Positions 1 to 7,800 of a DNA stretch of 17,621 bases are shown here, piece by piece. The translations under genes and the position numbers were made by a program. Numbering within the stretch: position 1 is the stretch's first letter; each line of letters starts with the position of its first letter. The notes under the pieces are model-generated. The model worked only from the letters and a program-made list of their open reading frames with translations, was not told the DNA's origin and searched no databases. The stretch comes from Deltaproteobacteria bacterium. GTDB lineage: Bacteria; Desulfobacterota; Desulfobacteria; Desulfobacterales; B30-G6. The stretch covers positions 1-17,621 of the forward strand of contig QMMS01000061.1 in NCBI GenBank assembly GCA_003647375.1, read 5' to 3'.

Positions 1-81
1 GATGCCATACCGCATAGTTCACTATAGCGGAACAGCATCTTCCTTGTAGCTTCGGCAACCTCGACAATCGCTCAACTTAGG
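1..81. repeat. Partial copy of 124-bp palindromic repeat (left copy)
   Basis: These 81 bases match 17186-17266 in the same orientation at 79 of 81 positions; the mismatches are at 52 and 54. They contain the central hairpin (arms at 10-18 and 21-30) and the whole right arm of the element. The left arm would lie before base 1, so the window cuts the element. It looks like a non-coding mobile repeat of MITE or REP type, with no transposase inside. See the full copy at 17143-17266 for the structure. Confidence 0.85.
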
Positions 82-133
82 TTTTACTCATACTTGACGA
101 TTTGCAAAAGGTCAAAAAATCCTTTCTGCTAAT

Positions 134-229
134 GTTTTAAGTTTTAGGTTTTAAGTTTTAGGTTTTAAGTTTTAAGTATCTTCCTGAACACAATTTTCTA
201 TCCTAAAACCTAAAACGTAAAACCTAAAA
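134..229. repeat. Opposed heptamer repeats, telomere-like
   Basis: Six tandem heptamers of the form GTTTTAA or GTTTTAG fill 134-175. After 26 unrelated bases, four heptamers of the complementary form (CCTAAAA, with one CGTAAAA) fill 202-229. The two blocks are reverse complements and could fold into an AT-rich hairpin just upstream of the recombinase gene. Nothing else is evident in the non-coding stretch 82-301. Function is unknown; it could be a slippage-generated repeat, a weak terminator or a protein-binding array. Confidence 0.85.
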
Positions 230-301
230 CCGGCTGAATTAAATCTATATTTGCATATTCAGCAATAATTAGGCAAAATGTTTTGTTTATCGGGATTGAT
301 T

Positions 302-1198
302 ATGCCTGACATGGACACACTGGCCGACCAGTACCTGCATTATATCCTGGTGGAAAAAGGGCTTGCCAAAAAAACCATCACCGCCTACAGCAGAGACATC
401 GTCAGGTACCTGGCGTTTTTAAAAAAGAACCGGATCCATGCCATCGAAAAAGCCGATAACAAGATCATTCTTCACTATCTCATCCATCTCAGAAACCAGG
501 GCTTGGGAACCAGCTCCAGGGCCAGACATCTGGTGACCCTCAGAGGCTTTTATACTTTTCTGGTCCAGGAAAAACATATCCCCAAGAATCACGCCAAGGT
601 TGTTGAACTCCCCAAACGGCATGTCACGCTTCCGGATGTGCTGTCCGTTGCCGACGTCAGAATTCTCCTGGAAGCACCGGACCCTACAACACCGTCCGGC
701 GCAAGGAATGCAGCAATGTTCGAACTCCTGTATGCCGCCGGATTGAGAGTCTCCGAACTCATCCACCTACGTCTGATGGATGTCAACCTCGAGGGGTGCT
801 TCCTGCGCGTATTGGGCAAGGGATCAAAAGAACGGATCGTTCCCTTTGGTACCTATGCAAAAAACCGGATCGACAGCTATCTCGAAACAGCACGCCCTGC
901 CCTGCTGAAAGGCCGGATGAGTGCCTATCTGTTTGTGGCCAGGGCCGGAAAGCCCATGACAAGACAGGGATTCTGGAAACTGCTGAAAAAATATGCTCAA
1001 AAATGTGCCCCGTTGAAACATATCACGCCACATACCCTGCGGCATTCATTTGCCACCCACTTGCTGGAAGGCGGCGCTGATCTCCGTACAGTCCAGGTCA
1101 TGCTCGGACATGTTGACATTTCCACCACGCAGATATATACGCACGTTGCCCAGAAACACTTAAAGGAAGTTCATAAAAAATATCATCCAAGAGGATAG
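302..1198 (+). CDS. xerD: Tyrosine recombinase, XerD-like
   Basis: Site-specific recombinase of the phage-integrase family, about 298 residues, the usual XerC/XerD length. Counting from ATG 302, residues 1-90 form the SAM-like core-binding domain and 110-290 the catalytic domain. The catalytic set is complete: R149 (in GLRVSEL), K173 (GKGSKER), H244 and R247 (HTLRH), H270 (LGH) and nucleophile Y279 (IYTH). Xer proteins resolve chromosome dimers at dif; this one resembles the housekeeping XerD form more than a phage integrase, but that is a judgement from motifs. ATG 302 fits the family's short N terminus and has a GGGA six bases upstream; ATG 278 is a possible alternative adding eight residues. 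It ends three bases before pfaD, so the two are probably co-transcribed, an unexpected pairing. Confidence 0.9.
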   Translation: MPDMDTLADQYLHYILVEKGLAKKTITAYSRDIVRYLAFLKKNRIHAIEKADNKIILHYLIHLRNQGLGTSSRARHLVTLRGFYTFLVQEKHIPKNHAKVVELPKRHVTLPDVLSVADVRILLEAPDPTTPSGARNAAMFELLYAAGLRVSELIHLRLMDVNLEGCFLRVLGKGSKERIVPFGTYAKNRIDSYLETARPALLKGRMSAYLFVARAGKPMTRQGFWKLLKKYAQKCAPLKHITPHTLRHSFATHLLEGGADLRTVQVMLGHVDISTTQIYTHVAQKHLKEVHKKYHPRG

Positions 1199-1201
1199 TC
1201 A

Positions 1202-2854
1202 ATGAGTCGAGCCAATCAATTGGGATGGTGGATAAAGGGTGAGGACAAACCTGGGTTAGGTCATGATGCTGTCTATTCGGCGATAAAACAGGTAGGAAAG
1301 CCGATTTATGTCATCGATGCCGGAGGACAAATCGGGATCGCCCAAGGGGGCCATATCGTCAGCGCAAGTCTGCCGTCCGGTGATCCAGCATCACAGGAAA
1401 GGCGATTCCCCTGGACAGCGTTCGTGCCGCCATTGCACCCCGCAAGCATGGGAAGTCCGGATTTCATACGCACCTATGGGCTTCGTTACCCCTATGTCGT
1501 CGGTGCCATGGCAAATGGAATAACATCGACGAAAATGGTAGAATCGGCAGGACGTGCCGGCATGTTAGGTTTTTATGGCGCCGCAGGTCTTGCCATACCG
1601 CAAATTGAAACTGCGATCCAATACCTTCAGGAAAAAATGGGCCGTCTGCCGTTCGGGTTCAATCTTATTCACAGCCCCGGCGACCCGAATCTGGAGCTGG
1701 AAACGGTTCATCTCTACCTCAGGTACGGCGTTCGCCTGATCAGCGCTTCCGCTTTCATGAACCTCACACTCCCCCTGGTATATTACCGCATAAAGGGAAT
1801 CCAACAGGACGAGCACGGCATCACTGCAACACCCCAAAAAATCATTGCCAAAATATCACGCGAAGAGGTCGCTAAAAAATTTCTTGCACCACCGCCGGAA
1901 AAGTTCATCCGGCAGCTCCTGGGACTGGGCTGGATCACTTCCCAGGAAGCTCGTTTGGCGGAAACGATCCCCATGGCCGACGCCCTGACTGCAGAAGCCG
2001 ATTCCGGGGGCCACACAGACAACCGACCGGCACTGGCCCTGCTTCCCACTATGATCTCCCTCAGGGATTGGGCGATGACGGAATTTAATTTCGACGCGCC
2101 TCTCAGTATCGGGCTTGGGGGAGGGATTGCCACGCCTGAATCGGCCGCTGCAGCATTTGCCATGGGGGCGGACTATATTGTAACAGGTTCCATCAACCAG
2201 GCTTGCAGGGAAGCCGGCACTTCGGACACGGTGCGTCAAATGCTTTCAGAAGCCCAGCAAGCCGATGTCACCATGGCACCCGCAGCGGATATGTTTGAAA
2301 TGGGTGTCAAGGTCCAGGTGTTGAAACGGGGAACCATGTTCCCGCTTCGCGCAGGAAAGCTTTACGAACTATACACAGCCCATGACGCTTATGAAGACAT
2401 TCCGGAATCCCAGAGAAACATTCTTGAAAGGGATTTTTTTCGCAGATCATTTTTTGAGGAATGGGCCCATACAAAAGAATTTTTTCTGAACAGGGACCCC
2501 GAACAAGTCGAAAGAGCGGAAACGAATCCAAAACATCGAATGGCCTTGGTTTTCCGTTCTTATCTCGGCCAGTCATCTAACTGGGCAAATACGGGTGAGC
2601 CATCCAGAAAGATCGATTACCAGATCTGGTGCGGACCCGCCATCGGTGCCTTCAACCAGTGGGTGAAAGGTAGCTTTCTTGAATCAGCTCATAATCGGCA
2701 AGTTGTCGTCATTGCCCTCAATCTTCTTCTGGGAGCGGCCATCGTTACCAGGAGACAATGCCTGAGGCAACAGGGAATTTTTCTTCCCGATGTCCCCACA
2801 CGCATAGAACCCCTTGAACTCGGAATAATCCAGGACTTGCTGGGCAGTATTTAA
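1202..2854 (+). CDS. pfaD: PfaD-type FMN-dependent trans-acting enoyl reductase
   Basis: Flavin-dependent enoyl reductase of the 2-nitropropane dioxygenase-like TIM-barrel superfamily. It acts in trans on acyl chains held by the ACPs of polyunsaturated fatty acid and polyketide synthases. The 550-residue length is normal for PfaD. Family blocks run in order: an N-terminal cap domain (1-85), then barrel segments YPYVVGAMANGI, FGFNLIHSP, SASAFMNLT, EADSGGHTDNRPA (near the flavin site), GLGGGIATPE (phosphate-binding loop), VTGSINQAC, and the long PfaD-specific block APAADMFEMGVKVQVLKRG. The C-terminal region has DYQIWCGPAIGAFN, a PfaD hallmark. ATG 1202 is preceded by AGAGG at suitable spacing. 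It follows xerD by three bases and lies about 2 kb upstream of its likely partner pfaA, separated by a toxin-antitoxin region. Substrate and final product cannot be read from the sequence. Confidence 0.93.
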   Translation: MSRANQLGWWIKGEDKPGLGHDAVYSAIKQVGKPIYVIDAGGQIGIAQGGHIVSASLPSGDPASQERRFPWTAFVPPLHPASMGSPDFIRTYGLRYPYVVGAMANGITSTKMVESAGRAGMLGFYGAAGLAIPQIETAIQYLQEKMGRLPFGFNLIHSPGDPNLELETVHLYLRYGVRLISASAFMNLTLPLVYYRIKGIQQDEHGITATPQKIIAKISREEVAKKFLAPPPEKFIRQLLGLGWITSQEARLAETIPMADALTAEADSGGHTDNRPALALLPTMISLRDWAMTEFNFDAPLSIGLGGGIATPESAAAAFAMGADYIVTGSINQACREAGTSDTVRQMLSEAQQADVTMAPAADMFEMGVKVQVLKRGTMFPLRAGKLYELYTAHDAYEDIPESQRNILERDFFRRSFFEEWAHTKEFFLNRDPEQVERAETNPKHRMALVFRSYLGQSSNWANTGEPSRKIDYQIWCGPAIGAFNQWVKGSFLESAHNRQVVVIALNLLLGAAIVTRRQCLRQQGIFLPDVPTRIEPLELGIIQDLLGSI

Positions 2855-2989
2855 GGAGGCTCCAAAAAGAGATTGACACTAACCTTTTTTTGCTTCGGTG
2901 ATCAGTGATCGTCAGAAAATGATTCATAAATACAAATTGCGAAGCCCATCATGATAGCCCCATCCAATTCCCGAAACAGAATCCATTAT

Positions 2990-3025
2990 TTTCAGCGGGT
3001 GCGGTTTTTTTGCGCTCCGCTGAAA
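2990..3025. other. Hairpin downstream of pfaD
   Basis: TTTCAGCGG and CCGCTGAAA form a perfect 9-bp stem with a T-rich loop. The stem sits between the convergent 3' ends of pfaD and the minus-strand toxin gene. There is no T-run after the stem on either strand, so it is not a textbook intrinsic terminator, but its position suits a bidirectional transcript end or RNA-stability element. The rest of 2855-3032 shows nothing recognisable. Confidence 0.6.
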
Positions 3026-3032
3026 GAGCATG

Positions 3033-3371
3033 TTAACCGCCAATTATTTCATTTAGACCCTCTATGATAAGAGCAATTTCTTCTTCGGATGCTTCTGCAA
3101 TCTTTTTTCGTATCCGTTTTACTGAAAGCGTACGAATTTGACTGATTTTAACCCAGGATCTTTTTGGAAGCTTTGAACTCTTAAGTTTTAGCGTAAGTGG
3201 ATATCCTGCTCTCTGTGGTTGACTCGTTAATGCCACCGCAATAATTGTTCCGGACCGTTCATTGAAAACATTTTCACTTAAAATAAGAACAGGGCGTAAA
3301 CCGCCCTGTACACTTCCAATAACCGGATTTAAATCAGCCCAGTAAATTCCGCGTCTTAATATTCTGGCCAT
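3033..3371 (-). CDS. MazF/PemK-family toxin (endoribonuclease)
   Basis: A 112-residue protein with the PemK/MazF fold signature: [25 protein letters not shown] near the N terminus, followed by an AVALTSQ strand. The early Arg in RPVLIL and the Thr in LTSQ correspond to conserved positions in the RNA-cleaving site of the family. These toxins cut mRNA at short sequence motifs and are neutralised by the partner antitoxin. The start ATG (3371-3369) lies inside the 3' end of the antitoxin gene, overlapping it by 16 bases in another frame. This is typical translational coupling for a toxin-antitoxin operon. GGAGATGGAAGA upstream can serve as ribosome binding site. The length is normal and no damage is visible. 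Confidence 0.88.
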   Translation of the reverse strand: MARILRRGIYWADLNPVIGSVQGGLRPVLILSENVFNERSGTIIAVALTSQPQRAGYPLTLKLKSSKLPKRSWVKISQIRTLSVKRIRKKIAEASEEEIALIIEGLNEIIGG

Positions 3372-3598
3372 TCTTCCATCTCCGTTGAAAGGCCCTCTTC
3401 AGCCATGGTTTGCTCGAAATTCGGATCAAGTTTCGCACATTCTTGAACTAAACGGCTTTTTTCAAGTCGTAGCAATTTTTCAGAAATAGCCTCCTGAATA
3501 GCCTTGCTCCGATTTGGGAAAAAATTTGATTTAACTAGAATATCAAGCTGTTTTAGCATTCTGTCATCAATGGTAATTGCAATTTTTGAAGCAGCCAT
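3356..3598 (-). CDS. MazE-like ribbon-helix-helix antitoxin
   Basis: An 80-residue protein starting [12 protein letters not shown], the N-terminal beta strand of a ribbon-helix-helix DNA-binding dimer. Two helices follow ([13 protein letters not shown] and [14 protein letters not shown]), then an acidic tail ending EEWPEY that probably wraps the toxin. Start ATG 3598-3596 is chosen because a near-consensus GGAGGTGAT lies four bases upstream; a GTG at 3607 would fall inside that ribosome binding site. It is the first gene of a two-gene operon with the MazF-like toxin and probably represses its own promoter through the inverted repeat at 3618-3637. Confidence 0.87.
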   Translation of the reverse strand: MAASKIAITIDDRMLKQLDILVKSNFFPNRSKAIQEAISEKLLRLEKSRLVQECAKLDPNFEQTMAEEGLSTEMEEWPEY

Positions 3599-3617
3599 TT
3601 TTATCACCTCCGGTATG

Positions 3618-3646
3618 ACAATACATCATACTATTGTATTTTTCAA
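3618..3646 (-). promoter_or_regulatory. Promoter and operator of the toxin-antitoxin operon
   Basis: Reading on the minus strand, -35 TTGAAA (3646-3641), a 17-bp spacer and -10 TATTGT (3623-3618) lie just upstream of the strong ribosome binding site. An inverted repeat ACAATA at 3618-3623 with TATTGT at 3632-3637 covers the -10 box. It is a good candidate for autorepression by the ribbon-helix-helix antitoxin. The match to consensus is moderate and the operator role is inferred. Confidence 0.6.
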
Positions 3647-3674
3647 GTTGGTATTTATCGGTTAACGGTTAAGG

Positions 3675-3925
3675 GTAACTTGGCGGGTTTAAAAGGGAAA
3701 AGCCGCAAATTACCAAAAAAGAGCTGCGGCAAATTAAGAAAAAGATAGATGATCTTGCTGAAAATTTGCATAGCCCGGCCACTACATAAGATGAAAGGAA
3801 ACAATTCTTTTCATAAAATTCGTGCTGGTGTTTATCGGATAGTTTATGAAATTCATGAAGATCGGCTCGTAATCCTTGTCGTAAAAGTCGGACACTGTAA
3901 AGACGTTTATAAAAAACTACTCTAA
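3675..3925 (+). pseudogene. Degenerate RelE/ParE-type toxin remnant
   Basis: Translating across frames recovers a RelE-family toxin in pieces: VTWRV (from 3675), then RKLPK, then KELRQIKKKIDDLAEN, and finally an open 44-residue stretch at 3791-3925 reading GNNSFHKIRAGVYRIVYEIHED and VVKVGHCKDVYKKLL. The pieces lie in different frames, with an apparent one-base loss near 3715 and another shift near 3787, plus an in-frame stop at 3690. The family's basic residue in the GHRKDVY motif is Cys here. No antitoxin gene is visible beside it. It is divergent from the intact MazEF-like pair, so this spot has received toxin-antitoxin genes more than once. Sequencing error could mimic one shift but not all the lesions. 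Confidence 0.75.
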
Positions 3926-3939
3926 TTTCCTTCCTTCCT

Positions 3940-4058
3940 CAACGCATCGTTGAATTATAACGCTTCACAACCCCGGCGTTATAAATTGAGCTGCTGCCGA
4001 AGGCCAGCGGATGCAACCAGGATGACGGTAATGCTAAGAGCGTCTGACCCCGGTCAGA
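3940..4058. repeat. Cluster of short inverted repeats
   Basis: Three perfect hairpins are packed in about 120 bases: CAACG/CGTTG at 3940-3952, TTATAACGC/GCGTTATAA at 3955-3963 and 3976-3984, and TCTGACC/GGTCAGA at 4043-4049 and 4052-4058. The last one contains the stop codon of the minus-strand regulator gene (4054-4056). No gene is seen between 3926 and 4053. The group resembles remnants of small palindromic elements; none carries a T-run expected of a terminator. Confidence 0.65.
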
Positions 4059-4635
4059 TACTCTCTCCCTGTAACTTTTCCGTAAAGATTTGATAAACTT
4101 TCGTAATATACAAAATTCTAGCCGCCATCCAGTAGGGCACGCCATCTGATTTGTCGAACCCGGTTGCCGGCTCTCCGTCTTTAAGCCAGTTCTCTATATA
4201 CCGTTCCGTAACGATCCTGGTACCTTTTCCATGTGATTTTTCCTGATCAATCACCCTCCGAATCATGTATGAGTACTTCCGCGCATCCTGGGTGGGTTCA
4301 AGGTTCATGAATATATAGATACGGTACTCTTTGACGGACTTTTGAACCGGAGACGGTTCTTCAGGAGGCAGATATGAAAAGTACTGGGTCGTCACCCATT
4401 TCTGCAAATCACCCAGGATTATTTTCGTTTCGGGGATCGATAATTTTAGATCCGCCACCAGATGTCCTCCCAGGTAGACCTGAAATGCTTCCAGCAGACT
4501 GTACTGACGCGCAAAACCCGATTGCAGTCCCCCCAGAGGATCGGGAGGTAAAAATTCGCGGGACCACCGTTTCCAGCGGGACAGCTTGAAACCAAACATT
4601 GTGGAAAGCTCACGGTTGAGATAGAATCGAATCAT
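4054..4635 (-). CDS. Putative MerR-like transcriptional regulator
   Basis: A 193-residue soluble protein with no confident family name from motifs alone. Residues 1-70 resemble a MerR-type winged helix: FYLNRELSTMFGFKLSRWKRWSREFLPP followed by ARQYSLLEAFQVYLGGHLVADLKLSIPETKIIL, the pattern of a helix-turn-helix then a wing and second helix that senses or orients DNA. The remaining 120 residues (EYRIYIFMNLEPTQ, RIVTERYIENWL, YWMAARILYITKVYQIF) form an unassigned domain that could be the ligand or dimer part. ATG 4635-4633 has GAGGG upstream. The gene is divergent from pfaA with overlapping promoters, which suggests that it controls pfaA and itself. It could instead be a MerR-like DNA-binding protein of unrelated role. 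Its stop codon lies within a perfect TCTGACC palindrome. Confidence 0.72.
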   Translation of the reverse strand: MIRFYLNRELSTMFGFKLSRWKRWSREFLPPDPLGGLQSGFARQYSLLEAFQVYLGGHLVADLKLSIPETKIILGDLQKWVTTQYFSYLPPEEPSPVQKSVKEYRIYIFMNLEPTQDARKYSYMIRRVIDQEKSHGKGTRIVTERYIENWLKDGEPATGFDKSDGVPYWMAARILYITKVYQIFTEKLQGESI

Positions 4636-4665
4636 ACTGAACCCTCATTGCCTGTTGTCATGTTG

Positions 4666-4710
4666 TGATATCAATATATCAAGTTAATTTTTTAGCGTCA
4701 ATACTTGATA
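4666..4710. promoter_or_regulatory. Candidate operator inverted repeats between regulator and pfaA
   Basis: Two perfect inverted repeats occupy the shared promoter region. TGATAT at 4666-4671 pairs with ATATCA at 4676-4681 and covers the regulator's -10 box. TATCAAG at 4677-4683 pairs with CTTGATA at 4704-4710; its right half overlaps the pfaA -35 box. Either could be the binding site of the divergent MerR-like protein. Binding is inferred from position and symmetry only. Confidence 0.5.
4673..4701 (-). promoter_or_regulatory. Promoter of the MerR-like regulator
   Basis: On the minus strand, -35 TTGACG (4701-4696), a 17-bp spacer and -10 TATATT (4678-4673) differ from consensus by one base in each box. 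Initiation near 4666 would leave a leader of about 30 bases before the ATG at 4635. The -35 box is three bases from the -35 box of the opposing pfaA promoter. Confidence 0.65.
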
Positions 4711-4733
4711 ATCTATTAATTATACATTATATT
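4705..4733 (+). promoter_or_regulatory. Promoter of pfaA
   Basis: -35 TTGATA (4705-4710), a 17-bp spacer and -10 TATATT (4728-4733) each differ from consensus by one base. Initiation near 4740 gives a leader of about 65 bases before ATG 4806. It also rules out the upstream in-frame ATG at 4665, which would lie outside the transcript. Confidence 0.68.
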
Positions 4734-4805
4734 GTTTTAATCATCTTTAAAAGAGTTGACCCAAACCAGGGTTCGAATGATCGAGGATTTCAGGGTTCAA
4801 GCGAA

Positions 4806-7800
4806 ATGGATAACAATTACAAAGAATTAAAAGCTATGCCTGCCGCCATCATCGGGATCGGTTGTCTATTCCCGGGGGCTCCCGGCTTGAAAGCATATTG
4901 GCAACTTCTTTACCAAAAGAAGGATGCCATTCAAAACATACCCCAAACACACTGGTCAGCCGAAGATTACTTTCATGAGGATCCAAAAATGCCGGACCAT
5001 GTCTACTGCCGGCGGGGAGCCTTCCTTTCCCCCATTGATTTCGATCCCTCTGAATTCGGCATACCCCCTTCATCTCTGGAGGCAACCGATACATCTCAGC
5101 TCCTGGCCTTGATAACGGCAAGAGATGCACTCGAAGACGCCGGCTACGGGCAGAATATCGATTTTAACAGAGACAACACCAGTGTTATTCTAGGTGTCAC
5201 CGGAACACAGGAACTGGTCATTCCCCTGGGCGCAAGACTCGGCCACCCCATCTGGCGTCAAGCCTTGAAGAAAGCGGGCGTACCCGAAAAAACAGCCCTT
5301 GAAGTCGTGAATAGAATTTCAGATGCTTATGTTCCCTGGCAGGAAAATTCCTTTCCGGGCCTATTGGGCAATGTGGTTGCCGGTAGGATTTGCAACCGCT
5401 TGAATCTTGGGGGCACGAATTGTGTCGTGGATGCGGCATGCGCCAGTTCCCTCAGTGCCCTCCACCTTTCGCTTTTAGAACTTCAAGCCGAAAAATGCGA
5501 CATGGTCGTCACCGGTGGCGTCGATGCCATCAATGATATTTTCATGCATATGTGTTTTTCGAAAACGCGAATTCTTTCACCCACCGGCGATATCCGACCC
5601 TTCTCCAAGGATGCTGACGGTACGGTCCTCGGCGAAGGCGTCGGCATGATGGTGCTTAAACGGCTTGACGATGCCGAAAGGGATGGCGACAGAATTTATG
5701 CCGTCATCAACGGCATCGGTTCTTCGAGCGACGGCAAATCCCAAAGCATCTATGCACCAAGAGTCGAGGGCCAGGCAAAAGCGGTCCGACTGGCCTATCA
5801 GTCCGCTCAGATCGACCCGGCAACCATCGGCAATATCGAAGCACACGGAACAGGCACCAGGGTCGGAGATAAAGTCGAGTTCGCAGCACTGAAAAAAGTC
5901 TTCGGTGTTGATAAGGACCATCTCAATTATTGTGCAATCGGATCCGTAAAATCCATGATCGGACATACCAAGGCCGCCGCCGGTTCAGCCGCCATTATCA
6001 AGGCTGCGCTGGCTTTGAAAAACAAGGTTTTGCCCCCTACGCTGAAAGCCGAATTCCCCGATCCGGATCTCAACATGGAGGAATCGCCCTTTTATATCAA
6101 TTCGGAGACCCGCCCGTGGTTTTCTGAAAAAGACTTTCCCAGGCGATCGGGTGTCAGTTCCTTTGGTTTCGGCGGCAGTAACTTTCATGTGGTGATGGAG
6201 GAATACGCCAAAGAGAAGGCGGACATTTCATGGGACGGAACCATCGAGCTCTTTGCTTTTTCAGCCCTCAGCGTCAAGGAGATTCACCAGCAACTGGCAG
6301 ATCTAAAAACCGTCGTCACGAGCAGTGTTTCACTGGATGAGCGAGCCCGCATGGCCGAACAGACCCGACACCGGTTCCGGCCGGACCATCGTTTCAGGCT
6401 TGTTCTGGTCCATGACCTGTCCATAAAAAACACTGACTCCGGCGAGTCCCTGAAACAACTCGTTGAGGATGCGGTTTCAGGTCTCCAAACCCATTCCGGT
6501 CAACATCCCTGGCATTTGAAAAACATCTTCTTTGGCAACGGATCCGGCCCGGAGAAAACAGCCTTTCTATTTCCCGGTCAGGGAAGCCAGTATGTGGGTA
6601 TGGGCCGAGATCTCGCCTGTATATTTCCAAGTGTCTTGGAATTGTTGGAGCGGGCTAATGCCACATTGGGACCACGTCGTCGATTGACCGACTATATCTA
6701 CCCCGTGCCGCCTCAAAACATGCAAGAACGCCAGGATCAGGAACGGTTGCTACGATGCACGGATATCGCCCAACCCGCCATTGGTGCCATCAGTCTGGCC
6801 ATGGCCCGTGTACTGGAAAGCTTTGGTGTAGAACCTGCAGTGACCTGCGGGCACTCCTTTGGTGAACTGACGGCACTTTGCGCTGCAGGCTGGATCGATG
6901 AGGCCACATTTCTTGACCTGGCCGTTTCCCGGGGCAGTGCCATGGCCGAAGCCGGAAAAAAGAATGGCTGCGGCAGTATGCTGGCCGTGAAAGCCCCGCT
7001 GGAAAGCCTGAGTGAATTCGCCGACAACACATCCGACCTTGTACTGGCGAACCGAAACAGCCCGGAACAGGGGGTTCTGGCCGGTACAAAAGAAGCCATC
7101 GACCGCGCCCGGAAACAGATGAAAGATAAAGGATTTCAATGTGTTCAGCTCCCGGTATCAGCAGCCTTTCACAGCCATCTGGTCAAAGGAGCGGTACAGC
7201 CCTTTCAAAAGGCGCTGGATAATTGCGCTATCGAACCCACCGACATACCGGTTTTCGCAAACAACACCGCCGAGCCCTACCCCGGGGATATTGCATCTGT
7301 CAGATCGATCCTGGGCAAACAGATACTGGAACCGGTTCTTTTTATGGCCGAGATCGAACGCTTGTACGATCAGGATGTCCGCACCTTTGTGGAAGTGGGC
7401 CCAAAATCCGTCCTTTCCGGGCTCGTTCATTCGATTTTAGACGGCCGAAACCACCAGGTCATTTCCATGGACACTTCCAATGGGAAAGCCTTCGGTATCG
7501 CAGATCTTGCAAGAACACTTGCATTTCTAACAGCATTGGGGCATCCGGTTCATTTAAGTTCCTGGGAAGAGCCGGCACCCCTAAAAAAGACTCGCCGGAT
7601 GAAGATGCAGATCCTGGGAGCCAACTATCGGCGCCCCGGCAAAGAAAAACCGGATCGAAACCAACACAGGCAAGTAGACGATAATAATAAAACCCATGAT
7701 TCTCACCAGCTTAAAAAAATTACAATTGATAAAAACCAGATAAAATCGCTTGATAAAACCATGAAAAAAACACCGAATACATCCGCCGCATCACCGGTTG

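Noticed and set aside
134..229. CRISPR-like or direct-repeat array
   Set aside because: The units are seven bases long with no spacers, and the second block is in inverse orientation; this is a simple heptamer repeat.
3940..3990. Integron attC-like recombination site (TTATAACGC facing GCGTTATAA)
   Set aside because: The symmetric arms recall attC ends, but the spacing is too short, the paired R and L boxes are not recognisable, and no IntI gene or cassette array is present.
4665..4805. In-frame N-terminal extension of 47 residues on the megasynthase, hydrophobic in part
   Set aside because: A near-consensus promoter (4705-4733) lies inside it, the stretch is AT-rich intergenic DNA, and the ketosynthase domain begins directly after ATG 4806.
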